The position numbers were made by a program, and so were the translations under genes. From contig ML664183.1 of the NCBI GenBank assembly GCA_007570785.1, positions 15,976,634 to 16,040,633 of the forward strand: DNA of 64,000 bases, written 5' to 3'. This document shows positions 1 to 12,300 of the stretch, one piece after another. The DNA comes from Antilocapra americana (lineage: Eukaryota > Chordata > Mammalia > Artiodactyla > Antilocapridae). A model generated the notes under the pieces. The model searched no databases and was not told the origin of the DNA. It saw nothing but the letters and a program-made list of their open reading frames with translations. Each line of letters begins with the position of its first letter. The stretch's first letter is position 1.

Positions 1-630
1 ATAATAACACTTTTTGTGCATCATTGTTGTAAAGTTTAAGCAAAATATGTATGTGAGGTGCACAGCATGATGCCTGGTACTCAGAGGCTACCTAATAAGT
101 TGCTATTTATTATTCTTAACCTTATTTCTAGGACTATGTTCAATTTGCCAGGCTTGGGGTGGAAAAGACTGGAAATAAGGCTGATTACTTGGAAATTCTC
201 TACCTCATATTTTAATATAGAACCCGGAATGGGCAACCCCAACAACAAGCCATGCTCTTTAGCTGGCAGAGTTTGCTGTATGAGGTTTAGGGAAAGCCAC
301 TTGGACTGGCCAGGCTGCTCTGGGCATCATGGGCTTTGCCAGGAGAGCACCTTGCAAGCAAGGAATTTGAAAGTTCTCCATCTAATAGCCCGTGTGAACA
401 GCCAAAGTAGAAATTTACTTTAAGGCTACACAATTTGGTTGTCTGTAGCAATTAAAATATCAAATGTATTATTAGCTGAGTGTGTAACTTGCACAAATCT
501 TTTCTGAAACAGGCAAAGACTTTTAAAAGACCTTCCACATTTTGCCCTACTGGGGATTGTCCATCTGCTACACCTTTCTGGAACCTGAAAACATTGACTC
601 TGAATGTGTTTAGGCGTGTCTTGCCAAATC

Positions 631-836
631 TCTTCAGTCGTGTCTGATTCTTTATGACCCTGTGGACTGTGGCCCGCCAGGCTCCTCTGTCCATGGAATT
701 CTCCAGGTAAGAATACTGGAGTGGGTTGCCATGCCCTCCTCCAGGGGACTTCCCAATTCGGTGATCAAAACTGCATCTCTTGAGCCTCTTGCACTGGCAG
801 GTGGGTTCTTTGCTACTAGTGCCACCTAGGAAGCCC
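631..836 (-). mobile_element. Bov-tA type SINE
   Basis: Reads on plus from the CTTCAGTCGTGTCTGATTC end to GCCACCTAGGAAGCCC, so the element is in minus orientation. Typical ruminant tRNA-Glu-derived SINE. Confidence 0.85.
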
Positions 837-1179
837 AGAAGTTTTTTATAAATTCATCTAAATACCCTTAAAATTTTTCCTTACTTATTTTTTTTCTCCT
901 TTAAGAAATCACTCCAGTTCCAGAGCATCTTTATCTGCCCTCTTCTTTCTCTAGTAGATAGTCAAATGAGGAGGAAGACAAGCATATTCTCTTGCTTATA
1001 ATATAAAATATGAAATAAAAAGTTTTTCTTTCTCCTTCTTCCCAAAAGGTTATCACTTACTTTCATCTTTATTTACCTAAATGTGCAAATCTTTCTTTTT
1101 TAAAAACATTTTTTTCCGAATATAAATTTTTATAACTCTCTGATGGGAAATCTGGCAATAAGTGTTAAAAATTTAAGTA

Positions 1180-1480
1180 TTCTTAATTCAGAAACTTATT
1201 TCTAGGAACCAACGATAGTGAACAAAAATATTTTCAAGGAGCAGGGTAAAAAGTTGGAAACAGCAAAAACAGCCACGTGAGTGAAATGGTTACAGAAGTT
1301 CTACTTTATTCTTACAACCCAATGCTATTCTGTTATTAAAAAAATATTATAAATGATTTATCATAGCTAATGCAAATGTGTTTATGTTTTAATGGGGAGA
1401 ATGAAGGCTACTACACAGTATTTATTGGCTATTTTTTAAGTTATAAGCAGACATGAGAAGAAATGGGACCAGAGAAAAAT
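1180..1480 (+). mobile_element. Possible old L1 3' fragment
   Basis: Stretch with a weak match to the 3' part of old mammalian L1 elements (a diverged form of the block with a repeated CAATG and TTAAAAAA run). Diverged and low confidence; no boundaries can be defended. Confidence 0.25.
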
Positions 1481-2019
1481 CTATCAAAACATTAAAAAGC
1501 AGTTTTCTCTAGGGGGTTAAGTTCCTGGTTATTTATTATATTTTTTTTGTTAGCTTTTATCTATGTTTAAAAAATGTCTATCACAAATAAATTTTACTTT
1601 TGCAATGATACAAGAACACAGTTATTTTTTTCAAACTTGAGAAAATATTCCCAAGCCTATTTTAACCTAAGAGAAAGGCAGGGTCGTTTAGGAGCGAGAA
1701 CTATAGCTGTGACCTACCTCAGTACAAAGTCCATTCGCTGAAGGTTCAGGAATGCTGTCTCCTTAGCTCAGACACTACAGTATAAAGGGAGGTTGAAGTA
1801 GAAGAGGAAGCAGTACACCGACCACATAAAGCTTCTTCCTCTATAATTGGCCATCGTTTTAGTAACCAGCTTCACTGCCTCAGGCCTAAATTCTTCTGCA
1901 GTTGCTGTCATCTGTGGCTACCCTTTTCTCTGACGCCCTGAGTTCATTAGGCAGTGTAAGATTTTAGCCGATGTGCGTGCATGGTATTAAATAATGTGCA
2001 TCATTTGGTATGAGAATTA

Positions 2020-2700
2020 GTCTCTGTATTAGTTTCCCATTGCTGCTGTAACAAATTACCACAAACCTGTTCTGTGCTTAGTTGCTCAGTTGTATCTGAC
2101 GCTTTTAGACGCCATGGACTGTAGCCTGCCAGGCTCCGCTGTCCATGGGGTTTCTCGAGGCGAGAATACTGGAGTGAGTTGCCATGCCCTCCTCCAGGGC
2201 ATCTTCCTACCCAGGGATTGAACCCAGGAATCCTGCATTGCAAGCAGACTTTTTTACTGTCTGAGCCACCAGGGAAGCTCATCATATGTTTATTCGCTTA
2301 TAGTTCTGAAGGTTAGAAATCTAAGTTGGAGGAGTGGATCAGGTTGTATTCTTTCTGGAGACTTCCCTGCCTTTTCCTGCTTCTAGAGGCTTCCTGCGTT
2401 CCTTGGCTCCTAGTGTATCACATCAATTCTGGTTGTTTCATTGTCATATATCCTTTTTTTGACTTTGATCTTCTTGGTTTCCTCTTATGAGGACCCTTGT
2501 ACATTGGACCCATGCAGATAACCTAGAACAAACTCTCCACCTCAAATATCCTAACTTAATCACATCTTTAAATTTTCTTTTGCCATATAAGGTAACATAT
2601 TCACAGGTTTCTGGGATTAGGGCATGGACATCTTTTGGGGGGGAGAGGGGCATTATTCACATTATTCGTCCTACCATAGTCTCTCTATATAATTCCTTTC
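2020..2700 (+). repeat. Old dispersed repeat, split by a SINE
   Basis: Begins CCATTGCTGCTGTAACAAAT, continues after the inserted SINE with TTATAGTTCTGAAGGTTAGAA and ends near ATTATTCGTCCTACCATA. This is a very common old mammalian repeat; I recognise the sequence but not its family name. A related copy is at 46050-46620. Confidence 0.6.
2076..2280 (-). mobile_element. Bov-tA SINE nested in an old repeat
   Basis: Runs from GTGCTTAGTTGCTCAGTTG to TGAGCCACCAGGGAAGCTC on plus, so minus orientation. It interrupts the old repeat at 2020-2700. Confidence 0.88.
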
Positions 2701-2893
2701 AATCTTTTGAGTGCTTTAAGAGGAAAGTCTAACTTTGGTTTATGTCTCTTTTTCTAACGCTTGTTAACTTCTCTTTCAAATGAAGTGCCCATATTGAACA
2801 AAAACAAGGCAGTTCTGAAACCCAAGTGTCCTGAATATTAATCAATTTTATTCTCAATCATCTCCTTTTCATTGTTGCTATGTTTATGGATGC

Positions 2894-3103
2894 GCACTTG
2901 GGGGCTTCAGTTGTGTCTGACTCTATGTGATCCCATGGACCGTAACCCACCAAGCTCCTCTGTCCATAGCATTTTCCCAGCAATACTGGAGTGGGTTGTC
3001 ATGCTCTTCTCCAGGGGATCTTCCTGACCCAGGGATTGAACGCAAGTCTCCTGCCATCTCCTGCATTGCAGGTGTCTTCTTTACTGACCCACCAGGGAAG
3101 CCC
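2894..3103 (-). mobile_element. Bov-tA SINE
   Basis: From GGCTTCAGTTGTGTCTGAC to ACCCACCAGGGAAGCCC on plus; minus orientation. Confidence 0.88.
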
Positions 3104-4814
3104 TATTATGTTTCTTCTGGTTATCCTCAAATTTTAGCAAATAATGTTTTCCCCTCTCACTTACAGTAACTGTAGGAAGTTTAGTTTTAAAAGTTATTTA
3201 ATTAAATAGGCAAATTCATTCTGAGGCTTTTAAATAAGTAATACTAAAGGTTGCATACAGATGGGGCAAACATTGTGAATGAGGAATGTGAATGACTACA
3301 GTTTAGGAAATACTGTCATAGTAGAACACCACTGTAATTAAAATTAGGGAAGAATCAGGGAATTCAGGGATGATTCTGCCTCTCACTTAGTTTTGCAGGA
3401 GGCCTCCCTGGAAAAGACACAATTTCCTGTCTCTTTTGACAGTTGGTTCTATAGCTGCTAGATGATGAGCCAGCAAGACAGAGAAAAAGACCTTCCTCCT
3501 CAATCTTGGCACTGGCGAATTGCCAGTGGAAGATCTATGGGGTAACATGCGTTGGGTGTCGGATTAGTACAAATCCCCTTGCAAGTCTTGCTGAAGGGGA
3601 AGGAAAAGTCCTTGAATGCTAGTGGTCTTACTCTAGTAGATGACTACAGATCAGGGCAACATAAGGAGGAAAAGGTCAGATCCATAGGAAAAGCTGCGAT
3701 ACAAAGCTGCAGAGTTCAGACAGGAGACGATCCTTTCAGTTTGAAGGTAGAGAAGAACAGGTGAGAAGGGAATACATGGAGAACGTGGAGGATCAAGGAA
3801 CTCTTCACGAAGAAGACATTTTTCTTCAGAGACTTCACCAGGCCTTTCTTCAGGAAGCATTTGAGGAGGGGGCTTCATTATTGCCATTACTTGGGTTTCT
3901 CCCTTGACACCAATCCTTGGTATGAGAAATTGAGTTCCTTGCCACACTTACTAATAATGTGCTGATATAAAACTAGAGTTTAATTTTCTCTCTGTTAAAA
4001 TCATAAAATATCTTAGATTATGAGTCTTCTGTTAATAAAGTTTATAAAAGGGTTTTCTTTACCTTTTATGTAATGTACTTATGAATCATAGATTATATGT
4101 CTTTTCAATATTTCTTGTATTTCACACTGACTTGCTCAGATCTTTGATTATTTAGAAAACTAAATCTTTTCAATAAAAGAATATGTTTTTTTAAAACTTG
4201 TAATTTTCTGTATTTGCCTTTTAAACCTTAAATAACTGGAAATACGGATATGCATTGCATGAATTCCCCCACCCCAAAAATCTATTTAAAGAAGTTACTT
4301 AGTAGTGAACAATTTTTATAACATTTGCATTTCCCATCATACACATATATCATTTTTATGGTATGAATAGTATTGTTTCACTATTTCATTATTTAACTAT
4401 TGTTAACATAAAAACATAAGCAGTTTCCACATAGCCTTGTGATAAATCTTATGGAATATGTGATTAGTAATTTTCCCTTCCCTCAAGCCCAGAGCTGATT
4501 TGTCAGCTTTTGTTTTCAATGTGCAGAACTTCTGCATCCCACACTGTTGGCAGCATGCTTTGGCAGCCTGGGAGCAGCTGTTCACCTATATCAGAGTTTC
4601 CAGAAATCCTTTCTTGGAAGAGGGGGAAATGGCAGGGCATGGAAGGTACTTTTTTTTTTTTTAAGTGCTAAATTTGATGAAGATTATGGAGGGCACATAG
4701 GATTCCAAATAAATTAACTTTCTCAGCTCAGCTGACTGGTTTAGTTAGGAGAGCAGAGGCACACAAAAAATTCCTGGTGCTTTTATGTATACTTGATATA
4801 TGCGTGCTGTGTGT

Positions 4815-5017
4815 GGTAAGAAGCTTCAGTCGTGGAACTCCATGGACTGTAGCCTGCCAGGCTCCTCTGTCCATGGGATTCTCCAGGCAAGAATACTGGA
4901 GTGGGTTGCCATACCCTCCTCCAGCGGATCTTCCTGACCCAGGGATCAAGCCTGTGTCTTCGGCACCTCCTGCATTGGCAGGTAGATTCTTTACCACTAG
5001 GGCCACCTGGAAAGCCC
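4815..5017 (-). mobile_element. Bov-tA SINE
   Basis: Contains ACTGTAGCCTGCCAGGCTCC and the end GGGCCACCTGGAAAGCCC on plus; minus orientation. A small deletion near the 5' text (GTCGTGGAACTCC) removes part of the usual GACTCTTTGCGACC. Confidence 0.87.
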
Positions 5018-5446
5018 CATAATTTATATAATGCTTTTAATGATTGTACCATACTATTTTCATCATTATTATTTGTATTTGGGTTGGCTCTGTGGGAGGT
5101 GTGATGATACTGATGAGATTTTTGTTTGTTTTATTTTAAAAGTGACTGAAGTTTTGATGGGACTAAAGTCCTGTTACATGTTGACACTGGCTAGGGAAAG
5201 TATTTATTAATCTATCAAGAATACTGACAATCTGTTTGCATTCTACCCCAAAGCACTTAAATCACATAGAACTCTAAAATGTAATGAGAATTACATCAAT
5301 GTTTTATAATCTCTAAATGTCAGATTAAAACATGGGTGGAGAATTGTGTAGTTAAGTCAGTGGAAGATTTTAGAGAACTGACATTTCCTCTTAGGGCCCT
5401 ATACATGTTAGTGATGGTATCAGCATAAAATTCAGCTTTGGTAGAG

Positions 5447-5650
5447 TTGTTGTTGTTTAGTCGCTAAGTTGTGTCTGACTCTTTGAGACCCCATGAACAT
5501 AGCCTACCAGGTTCCTCTGTACATGGGTTTTCCCAGGCAAGAGTACTGGAGTTGGTTGCCATTTCTTTCTGCAGGGGATCTTCCTGACCCAGGGATTGAA
5601 CCCATGTCTACTGTGTTGTGGAGGTGGATTCTGTACTGCTGAGCCACCAG
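5447..5650 (-). mobile_element. Bov-tA SINE
   Basis: From GTTGTTGTTTAGTCGCTAAG to CTGAGCCACCAGAGAC on plus; minus orientation. Confidence 0.87.
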
Positions 5651-6892
5651 AGACAAGGAATTAATTCAAATTATAATTCTACATTCTCTTTGAACCAATG
5701 ATTCTGGTTCAAAGATAATTTATCTTTTAGGTACAAATGATACTTGTATAAAGTTTAAACTGATATTTGTACAATATTTTCTACAATACTGTGTGTAATT
5801 TCAAAAAATCCTAATTCATCATAATCTCTGTTAATGATGAATTTCCATGTAACCTTTAATAATGTTCCATGTGAGCTGATGGAGAATGATTTCCAAGAGA
5901 TAGTAAGTGATCAAAGTAAGACATGGTAAAGAATGTATAATATGGTACCAAAAGGAGAAAAAACTAAATGGGTATCTGTGGATTCCTTTGAATAAGCATA
6001 GCATAATTTGTGGAAAGACACACAAAGATATTGGTAAGAGTAGGTGTCTTTGAAGGAAAGAGTGTATGATAAGGAGTTGGGAGAAAGAGGAAAACTTACT
6101 TTTTATCGTATTCCCTATTTTTATCTTTCAGATCTTGTGCCTATGTATGGTAGAATGGAGTATTGTCCCCAATTCTTCAGTCTTGTATAAGAGCATTTTA
6201 TATCCACACTTTTTGGCATTTGGTTTGCAGTTTCTTCCTGTAGATAAAACAGACTATTCCTCACCATTGAGGTAAGGCTTGGTCCTGTGATCTGAATTAG
6301 CTGAAGGCATGTGAACAAGAAGAGGTTCAAATATTCTAGCATGAGCTCACTCACCCTCTTGTATTCTTGGGATCTATCATGTGAAGAACATAATCCTGAG
6401 GGCTGCTAGTTCCAGAATGAAGAGAAGGAATGGAGTGGACCAGGACCCAACATACAACTTTGAGCCAAGCCCAGGTGATCTCAGTGTAAAATAGAGCCAC
6501 ACCAGCCAAACTGTCGACTTGTGAGCATAAAAAATAATGTTGCTGCTGCAAGCCAGTGAGTTCTTTATTGCACAGGATTGTCGCAGCAGTAGCTGAATAG
6601 GACAAACCCTACAGAAGCTCTCTTAGTTGACCCTCGCTTAACCAGATTCCTATATTAACCAATGCCCTTTTTTCTCTCTGTAAACATCTTAACTGATGGC
6701 CAATGTCTCTTAAATATTCATAACTAATAGGCTAATCTATTACAGTCCCATCCTTCCACTCCTTCCAGCTGAGTCATATGCTTACTAAGAGTTCTCAGTC
6801 TTATCTATTTGTTCTATCAGTTGAGTTATTGATAACTCATAGTTATCAATGAGCTTTGATTAATTTAATTTAATGTGACTAAAATAGAATGT

Positions 6893-7100
6893 GGGCTTCC
6901 TAGGAAGCATTAGTGGTAAAGAACCTGTCTACCAATGCAGGAGATGTAAGAGACACAGGGTTGGGAAGATCTCTTGGAGAAGGGCATGGCAGCCAACTCC
7001 AGTATTCTTTCCTGGAGAATCCCCATGGATAGAGGAGCCTGGCAAGCTATGGCCCGTAAGGTTGAAAAGAGTCAGACATGACTAAAGCAACTTAGTATGC
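6893..7100 (+). mobile_element. Bov-tA SINE
   Basis: Starts GGGCTTCCTAGGAAGCATTA and ends near AGTCAGACATGACTAAAGC; plus orientation, somewhat diverged. Confidence 0.83.
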
Positions 7101-7842
7101 ACGTATGTAAAATAGAATGTATTGCTTGCATAAAAACTACCATGTAATCTTTGAATGAGCACAATAAAAGTCACTAAAAACTGTGATAAAATTAGTTTAA
7201 TCTTGGTAAATAAATACTATAAAGATATAAAAGGACTTTCATTTAAACTTTCTTCCCAAATTTAAAAAAATTGTCATCCCTTTTATTTTAAAACTAAAAA
7301 TGATCAGTTATAGATTATTTATTGGAGAATGATTATATGGTATTCAGCATCCAAAGATCTTGGCCCTGCATGCAAATACTTGTGAACCACTACACTTATC
7401 TGTTTTAAGTTAAACTGCTGAAAGTATGTGTTGTGCATTATTTATTAAATTTATGATTCCTTGAGGCTCATAGAGAGTTTTCCATTAATTAGATCTTCAT
7501 GGAAGGAAAGGTCTTTTCCAGGTTTGCACCATTCAGGAATATAGAACTGACACTAAAACTTCATGCTGTTCTTGGAACTCTGTACTGAGTCCTAGACTCA
7601 GTGTCTGGCATCAGTTAGAGATTGAAATAACACAAGACTTTAGAATTCCTAGTGCCTCTCTTGCTGGTCCTCAGCTAGGCTTTCAGGAAGCAGCTTTAAA
7701 TGTTAAAGGGTATGAATGCAGTGATATAAATTCTACTTTGATAATGAAGACATAAAGACTGATCGGTTTAGTTTATCTTTAAAGCAAAACAAGAAAGAAT
7801 AAGCTCTCAAATGCTACCACTTAAGACTACTGTCTATGAGTT

Positions 7843-8400
7843 CAATGTTCATCGCTGCATTGTTTACAATAGCCAGGACATGGAAGCAACCTAGATGCCC
7901 ATCAACTGACGAATGGATATGAAAGCTGTGGTACATATACACAATGGAATATTACTCAGCATTAAAAAAAAATTCACTTGAAGCAATTCTACTCAGATGG
8001 ACGAAACTGGAGCCCATTATCCAGAGTGAAGTAAGCCAGAAGCAAAAACAACAATACAGTATACTAACGCATATATATGGAATTTAGAAAGATGGTAACG
8101 AGAACCCAGCATGCGAGACAGCAAAAGGAACGCAGATGTATAGAACAGACTCGTGGACTCTGTGGATGAGGGTAAGGGTGGGATGATATGGGAGAATGGC
8201 ATTGAAACATGTTAATTATCATATGTGTAATCAATCGCCAGCCCAGGCTTGATGCTCGGGGCTGGTGCACTGAGATGTCCCAGGGGGAAGGAATCGGGAA
8301 GGAGGAGGGAGGGGGGTTCTGGAGGGGGAGCATATGTAAACCCATGGCGATATCATGTCATTGTATGGCAAAACTAATAAAAAATAAATAAATAAAAAGA
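7843..8400 (+). mobile_element. 5'-truncated L1 (ORF2 C-terminus, 3' UTR, A-rich tail)
   Basis: Begins in the ORF2 C-terminal region ([18 protein letters not shown] reading), passes the G-rich 3' UTR and ends in AATAAATAAATAAA. Same subfamily as the copies at 17343-18817 and 38019-38772. Confidence 0.9.
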
Positions 8401-8834
8401 AAATTTTATTCAATTTAACCTTGTTTTAAAGACAGTAGTCTACAGCAAATAATTTAAACCACTACAAATTCAGTTTATCCCAGTCATCCTCAATCTTGTC
8501 TCCCCTCCACCCACCAGCTTGTAACAGTAAAACTCCTGGAATACTTTAATTTGGTTACTTTTCAATTCTGCTATTCTTTTCAAGCTTGATGTGGGTCAGG
8601 CTTATTTCATGGCTTGTCTATAGATGACCATTTGCCTATTGCTCTAACTGTGATTTCAAGAAAGCCACAAGATTACAGCCACCTGAAATATTTTCCCAAA
8701 TGACCCCCAACAAGATTTTTCTAGGCCAGCACTCCTATGCTTACATTCAATCCTTTGAAAAGAGAGGATGGGGAGTGGGTATCATTTGCATGAAGCCACT
8801 ATATATATTTGAAATAAGAAAGACAAAGGCCTCT

Positions 8835-8840
8835 TTTAAT
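8835..8840 (-). promoter_or_regulatory. Candidate LIPN poly(A) signal ATTAAA
   Basis: ATTAAA on the minus strand about 305 nt after the LIPN stop, in otherwise unique sequence. An AATAAA at 8405-8410, next to an L1 tail, is the next candidate. Neither is proven. Confidence 0.25.
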
Positions 8841-9144
8841 TCTTCCCTGAAGTGTACAGTTAGCAGAGAAGAGTTTACTAGGGCTTCTTAGATGAAAAGC
8901 ATGGGCTTGGCTCTGACTGAAAGGATGAGATTCTGAGAGTTCAGATGTGGACACTTGTTTGAGAAAGAGCAGCACAGTTGGAATAATTCCTAGCTGGGAT
9001 GCATGATAACAGAACACCTCAGCCAAAGCAACAAGGTGAAGGATGCCAGAGTACATCTCACTGCTGCTTATGTAGATTAGTATTTCCCCAAAGCCTCTTA
9101 TGGGCTTGGAAGCAACTCCTAACTGAAAAGTAGGTATATTGCAG

Positions 9145-9378
9145 TTAGGGATATGACTTCATCAAATCTATGATTTTGCTGTATACTCGTTGAGCAGCAT
9201 CGAGGCCCCAGATGAAATCAAAGTGGTTCCAATCTGGCAATAGTTCGAAGTAACGGAGATTCCTGATTTGGGGGAGTATCCTGGCCACATCTTGGGGTGT
9301 GATAAGAATATCATTTCCACCAGCCCAAATAGCAGTAGGCACGTTCATGGCAGTCAGGTCATATAGTGGAGGACGACT
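9145..9378 (-). CDS. LIPN: LIPN exon 10 (last coding exon, TAA at 9147-9145)
   Basis: 234 nt; residues 321-397. Carries catalytic Asp343 (AGGNDILI) and His372 (DWNHFDF) and ends DLMKSYP. Acceptor TTCCATAG. It is separated from exon 9 by a 6.2-kb intron containing a 1.9-kb BovB. Confidence 0.95.
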   Translation of the reverse strand, partial: SRPPLYDLTAMNVPTAIWAGGNDILITPQDVARILPQIRNLRYFELLPDWNHFDFIWGLDAAQRVYSKIIDLMKSYP

Positions 9379-12300
9379 CTATGGAAGAGAGAGAAAGGAC
9401 ATTCATGAGAATTTCCTCAGAGCAACAACTGACTTCAGATAAGTAGAGAGACTACTAGATGAGTATGTACGATGACCACAGGAAGACAGCATGCAATGGT
9501 CCTTATATTCAAGGAGTGTGAAGGAACAAGGCAAAATGGCTGAATATTTGTTACAAGGAGGGTATGTTAAAAGCTATAAAACCTTCCCCAAATGCAATGG
9601 AAGTGAAGACAAAGAAGAAATTATTTTCAACTGAGGTTTCATGTAAAGAGCAGTCATTTGAAGGGCTTCCCTGGTGGTTTAGATGGTAAAAAGTCTGCCT
9701 GCAATGCAGGACACTGGGGTTTGATCCATGGGTCAGGAAGATCCCCTGGAGAAGGGCCTGGCTACCCACTCCAGTATTCTTGCCTGGAGAATCCCATGGA
9801 CAGGGGAGACTAGTGGGCTTTTGTCCAAGGGGTTGCAAAGAGCTGGACACAACTGAGCAACTCACACTGTCACTTTCACTTGAGGAATGGTTGTATTTTA
9901 AAGATGAGGATGAAGGTGGGAGCTCTTTCCAGCAGGCAGATAGAGCATGTGTGCCATGGTCAGGAAGGCAAGCTGCCCAGTGCACCCAGAAAAGAAACTA
10001 TGTAAGGGAATACAGTAGGATATAAGACTGGAGACAGTCAAGGTCTAAATGCCAGGTTACAGCAGTTGGGCATCCTTCAGAAGTTTTAGAGTCAAGCTCA
10101 GTTCAGTTCAGTTGCTTAGTTGTGTCCGACTCTTTGTGACCCCATGAACCGCAGCACGCCAGGCCTCCCTGTCTATCACCGACTCCCAGGGTCTATCTAA
10201 ACCTATATCCATTGAGTCAGTGAGGCCATCCAACCATCTCATGTTCTGTCATCCCCTTCTCCTCCTGCTCTCAATCTTTCCCAGCATCAGGGTCTTTTCA
10301 AATGAGTCAGCTCTTTGCATCAGGTGGCCAAAATATTGGAGTTTCAGCTTCAACATCAGTCCTTCCAATGAACACCCAGGACTGATCTCCTTTAGGATGG
10401 ACTGGTTGGATCTCCTTGCAGTCCAAGGGACTCTCAAGAATCTTCTCCAACACCACAGTTTAAAAGCATCAATTCTTCAGTGCTCAGCTTTCTTCACCAT
10501 CCAACTCTCACATCCATAAATGACCACTGGAAAAACCATAGCCTGGACTAGATGGATCTTTGTTGACAAAGTGATGTCTCTGCTTTTTAATATGCTGTCT
10601 AGGTTGATCATAACTTTCCTGCTGAGGAGTAAGTGTCTTTTAATTTCATGGCTGCAATCACCATCTGCAGTGATTTTGGACAATCATTTTTCATAGCTCT
10701 GCTTGGTTTGTGGGATGACTTGAAGAAGAAATTGGTTGGGAATGGGTCCTGAAAAAATCTAGGCAGGCAGTTTGGATTATCTTCAGAGCAGGATAACTTA
10801 AGCTGTTGTTTAGTTGCTAAGTCGTGTTTGATTCTGTGACAACTATAGCCCATCAGGCTCCTCTTTCCATGAGATTTCCCAGGCGAGATTACTGGAGTGG
10901 GTTGTCGTTTTCTTCTCCAGGGATCTTCTTGACCCAGGGATCCAACCCACGTCTCTGGCACTGGCAGTCTGGTTCTTTGCCACTGAACCACCAGCAAAGC
11001 CCTCAGTTGAAGCTGTAGAGATGGCTAAATTATTCAAACACGATGGGGAGAGAAGAATTGTGGAGAATTCTAACAATTGAGAGTGGTGATGGTTAGAGAG
11101 TAGCTAGTGAGAGGATAAAGAGAGCAATCAAAAAGGTAGGGAAAAAAATCAGAGAGTTACATTATGGAAATCCAAGTCTGGATGATAAGTTGCAAGGGGT
11201 CTATGGTAACTAATACTACAGATGAGAACAGGCAATTATATTTGCCAATTAAAAGCCACAAGCCATCCCATGAACTGGGGCCTGCCAGGCTCCTCTGTCC
11301 ATGGGATTTTCCAGGCAAGAATACTGGAATGGGTTGCCATTTCCTTCTCCAGGGGATCTTCCCCACCCAGGGATTGAACCCAGGTGTCCCACAATGCAGG
11401 TAGACTCTTTAGAGTCTGAGCCACCAGGGAAGGTACTTTAAATAGAACAGCTATAATAAAAAGATGAAGACTCAAACTACCTTCTCAAATGTTCAGGAGT
11501 GAGTGGAGAAGTAGAGATACTTCGCATTTTTAGATATTAAAAGATGTTGATCAAAACAGAATGATGGAAGGATGACTTGATAGAATTGAAGCCTTGAGGG
11601 AAGGGTTTCTTTTTGTTTTTTTTTGTAAGAAACAGGAGTTCATTGAAGATAATAAGAGAAGCCAGTAAGAATAGATGAGAAGAGATGGGGTCGAGGACAC
11701 AAGACAGGATAACTTGGATAATAAGAGGACCATCATATTCTGAGAGTGAAAGGAAAGACAGAATCAAAAGGACAGAGAGATTTTTAAGGTGGATTAGAGG
11801 GGAGCTGAGAAATTTCATTCATGCAACAAATGATTATCAAGGGACTACTAAGTGCCAGTTACTCTACCAGCTGAGACAATAATGGTGAACAAAACAGAAG
11901 GAAATTTTTACCCTCATAAGGCTTATATAAGTTAATCTTTTTATTCTCAAGAAAACATAGAGTAGACAGAGGTTGTGTTGGGAACTTATGAAGAGGACAC
12001 ACTGTTGAGAATGGAATAAAAATTGACTTCCAATGATACAAAATCACAAGCAAATAAAACAGAATTGGCCTAGAGTAGGGTAGGACCAGCTAGCTAACTG
12101 TAAATTCTGAGAACATTTACACTCTCAATATTTGTCATCACATCATACACTTCAATCTTAAATCTTTTGGGTCAGTTTTAAGTCAATAAAGCTGGAAAAA
12201 AAGAGAACTTGATAATAATGGTTGTATGTGTATGTGATGTATGTGATTTTTTTGTCTTATTTTCTTGTAAATATAAACAATATATAAATATAACATGTTT

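Larger units (their letters stand above)
1..9144. other. Intergenic DNA 3' of LIPN (towards LIPM)
   Basis: No coding exon of LIPM or any other gene was recognised on either strand. The interval holds several Bov-tA SINEs, an old repeat split by one of them, an L1 3' end and AT-rich unique sequence. The open frames here (for example 58-423 on plus) resemble nothing I know and have no splice or codon support. Confidence 0.7.

Noticed and set aside
58..423. 121-codon open frame on plus
   Set aside because: No recognisable domain, no splice context or homologue; expected by chance in this length of DNA.
3552..3947. Overlapping frames of 70 and 98 codons left of LIPN as a possible LIPM exon
   Set aside because: No similarity to the LIPM signal peptide or any acid lipase block, so LIPM is judged to be outside the window.
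4777..5052. Several overlapping 80-92 codon frames with repeated [24 protein letters not shown] text
   Set aside because: Translations of Bov-tA SINEs, recurring at every SINE in the window.
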